NCBI GenBank assembly: GCA_044507695.1
Contig: JBIQJD010000017.1
Coordinates: 1-64,000, forward strand
Reading direction: 5' to 3'
DNA: 64,000 nt
Source: JBIQJD01 sp044507695
GTDB taxonomy: Bacteria; Bacteroidota; Ignavibacteria; Ignavibacteriales; Ignavibacteriaceae
Below the pieces are notes generated by a model. It did not search any database. It was not told where the DNA came from and saw only the letters and a list, made by a program, of their open reading frames with translations. Made by a program: the position numbers and the translations under genes. Below, piece by piece: positions 63,148 through 64,000 of this stretch; within the stretch, counting starts at the first letter, position 1; every line of letters starts with the position of its first letter.

Positions 63148-64000
63148 ATGGAAGACTTTATTTCAATTTCGGTGAGCTCTTTCATTCACTTTCTCTCCGG
63201 AAAAGAAGACCAAATACAACAGATTGGCGCAGATGAAATATTAATTAGTTTTGCAGTTCAATTAAATGATTTTTCATATCCGGAAAAATTAAATTCCCTT
63301 TTATCCACTGATTCAATCGATTTCTTTTTTGAACATCCTTCAGAAAATTTCTCCTTTGCCGGATTGAATGCAGCGCTTCAGATTTCACACAACGGAAGCA
63401 ACAGGTTTTCTGCTGAGCAAAAAATTAATGAATGGCAAAATAAGTTTGTTCACAACCGGGAAGTTATTTCATCGGGTAAAATTCCGCTCTTTGTTGGCGG
63501 AATGAAATTCACCCATAATGATAACTCCGAAATGTGGAAAAATTTTGATGACGCGTTCTGGTTTGTTCCTGAAATATTATTTCTTAATAAGAATGAAGAA
63601 ATTTATCTCATTTACAATTTCATTCTGAAAAAAAAGGGTGAAAGAGAGATTTATCATGAGCGTTACAAAATTGCACTTATAGATTTTTTTTCAAAAGATT
63701 TCAGAACCAGGAAGGATATACTGCCTGGAATAGAAATTATTGAGAATGAAAAAACCGGCTGGATAAAACTTGTTGATGAATCATTAACTGCAATACATGA
63801 TAATCAATTTAAGAAAGTAGTTCTATCAAGATATATAAAATCAAAGTTATCTGATAAACCTTCATTTAAAATTTTAATTAATAATTTAAAAGAAACATAC
63901 CCGGATTGTTATACTTTTCTCCTCCGCCGCGCTGATTCATATTTTTTTGGCTCTACCCCGGAAAAGCTTGCAGGATTTTCAAATGGTAAAATTGAAATTG
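63148..64000 (+). CDS. Isochorismate synthase, 5' part (runs off the window)
   Basis: About 284 residues from ATG 63148 stay open to the window end. The N-terminal half contains F-S-F-A-G-L-N-A-A-L and F-W-F-V-P-E-I-L-F, then K-V-V-L-S-R-Y-I-K-S and C-Y-T-F-L-L-R-R-A-D-S-Y-F-F-G-S-T-P-E-K, the beginning of the chorismate-binding domain of MenF/EntC enzymes. It converts chorismate to isochorismate, the first step to menaquinone in anaerobes of this group. It begins 94 bases after rsgA. Confidence 0.88.
   Translation, partial: MEDFISISVSSFIHFLSGKEDQIQQIGADEILISFAVQLNDFSYPEKLNSLLSTDSIDFFFEHPSENFSFAGLNAALQISHNGSNRFSAEQKINEWQNKFVHNREVISSGKIPLFVGGMKFTHNDNSEMWKNFDDAFWFVPEILFLNKNEEIYLIYNFILKKKGEREIYHERYKIALIDFFSKDFRTRKDILPGIEIIENEKTGWIKLVDESLTAIHDNQFKKVVLSRYIKSKLSDKPSFKILINNLKETYPDCYTFLLRRADSYFFGSTPEKLAGFSNGKIEI

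Noticed and set aside
1..64000. CRISPR array
   Set aside because: No regularly spaced direct repeats were seen on reading through.

Overview
The window looks like a draft-assembly contig from a member of the Bacteroidota/Chlorobi group, most likely Ignavibacteria. The evidence is several long secreted proteins ending in the type IX secretion (T9SS) sorting domain with the NYPNPFNPST-type signature, a C25-peptidase (PorU-like) sortase, PorV-like outer-membrane proteins, TonB-dependent import, a DUF4292 lipoprotein and two Bacteroidota-style promoters (TTG-N20-TAnnTTTG). A run of 100 N at 33006-33105 is a scaffold gap.

Layout. (1) 1-3850 is an accessory patch: a ParE/Phd toxin-antitoxin pair beside an attC-like inverted repeat, four small genes that look like a decayed phage tail module (tail chaperone with a possible translational frameshift, then a truncated tape-measure gene), an AAC(6')-like acetyltransferase cassette and a lipoprotein remnant. 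(2) 3859-8050 holds tRNA-Thr, a NifX-like protein, a PAS-PAS sigma-54 activator and, divergent from it, a small operon behind a good sigma-54 promoter. A strong RNA hairpin and a terminator close it. (3) 8202-35376 is dominated by a roughly 26 kb locus on the minus strand for glycan use: LacI repressor, zinc dehydrogenase, T9SS-secreted carbohydrate-binding-like protein, TonB receptor, 1091-residue T9SS surface protein, PorV-like protein, parvulin chaperone, sugar ABC importer without its ATPase, two GH130 enzymes, two alpha/alpha-toroid proteins, a LamG/T9SS protein and a GH2 beta-mannosidase. (4) 35700-44430 holds an MFS exporter, outer-membrane protein, small T9SS protein and the giant PorU-like protease. 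(5) 44440-52347 is a surface-polysaccharide cluster (GT26, GT4, GT9, GT2, GT-C, UDP-galactopyranose mutase, flippase). (6) 52406-63053 holds envelope and housekeeping genes: EnvC-like protein, DUF4292, TPR lipoprotein, ATP-grasp, two tyrosine-rich lipoproteins, OmpP1-like protein and RsgA. The window ends inside an isochorismate synthase gene.

How it fits together. The large locus suggests that beta-mannosides are bound and cut at the surface by T9SS cargo, taken through the outer membrane by the TonB receptor and through the inner membrane by the ABC importer, and finished in the cytoplasm by GH130 and GH2 enzymes, under LacI control. It mixes a Bacteroidota-style outer-membrane step with a binding-protein-dependent ABC step and has no SusD gene. 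Two genes (glf and rsgA) appear to start with the rare codons CTG and ATT.
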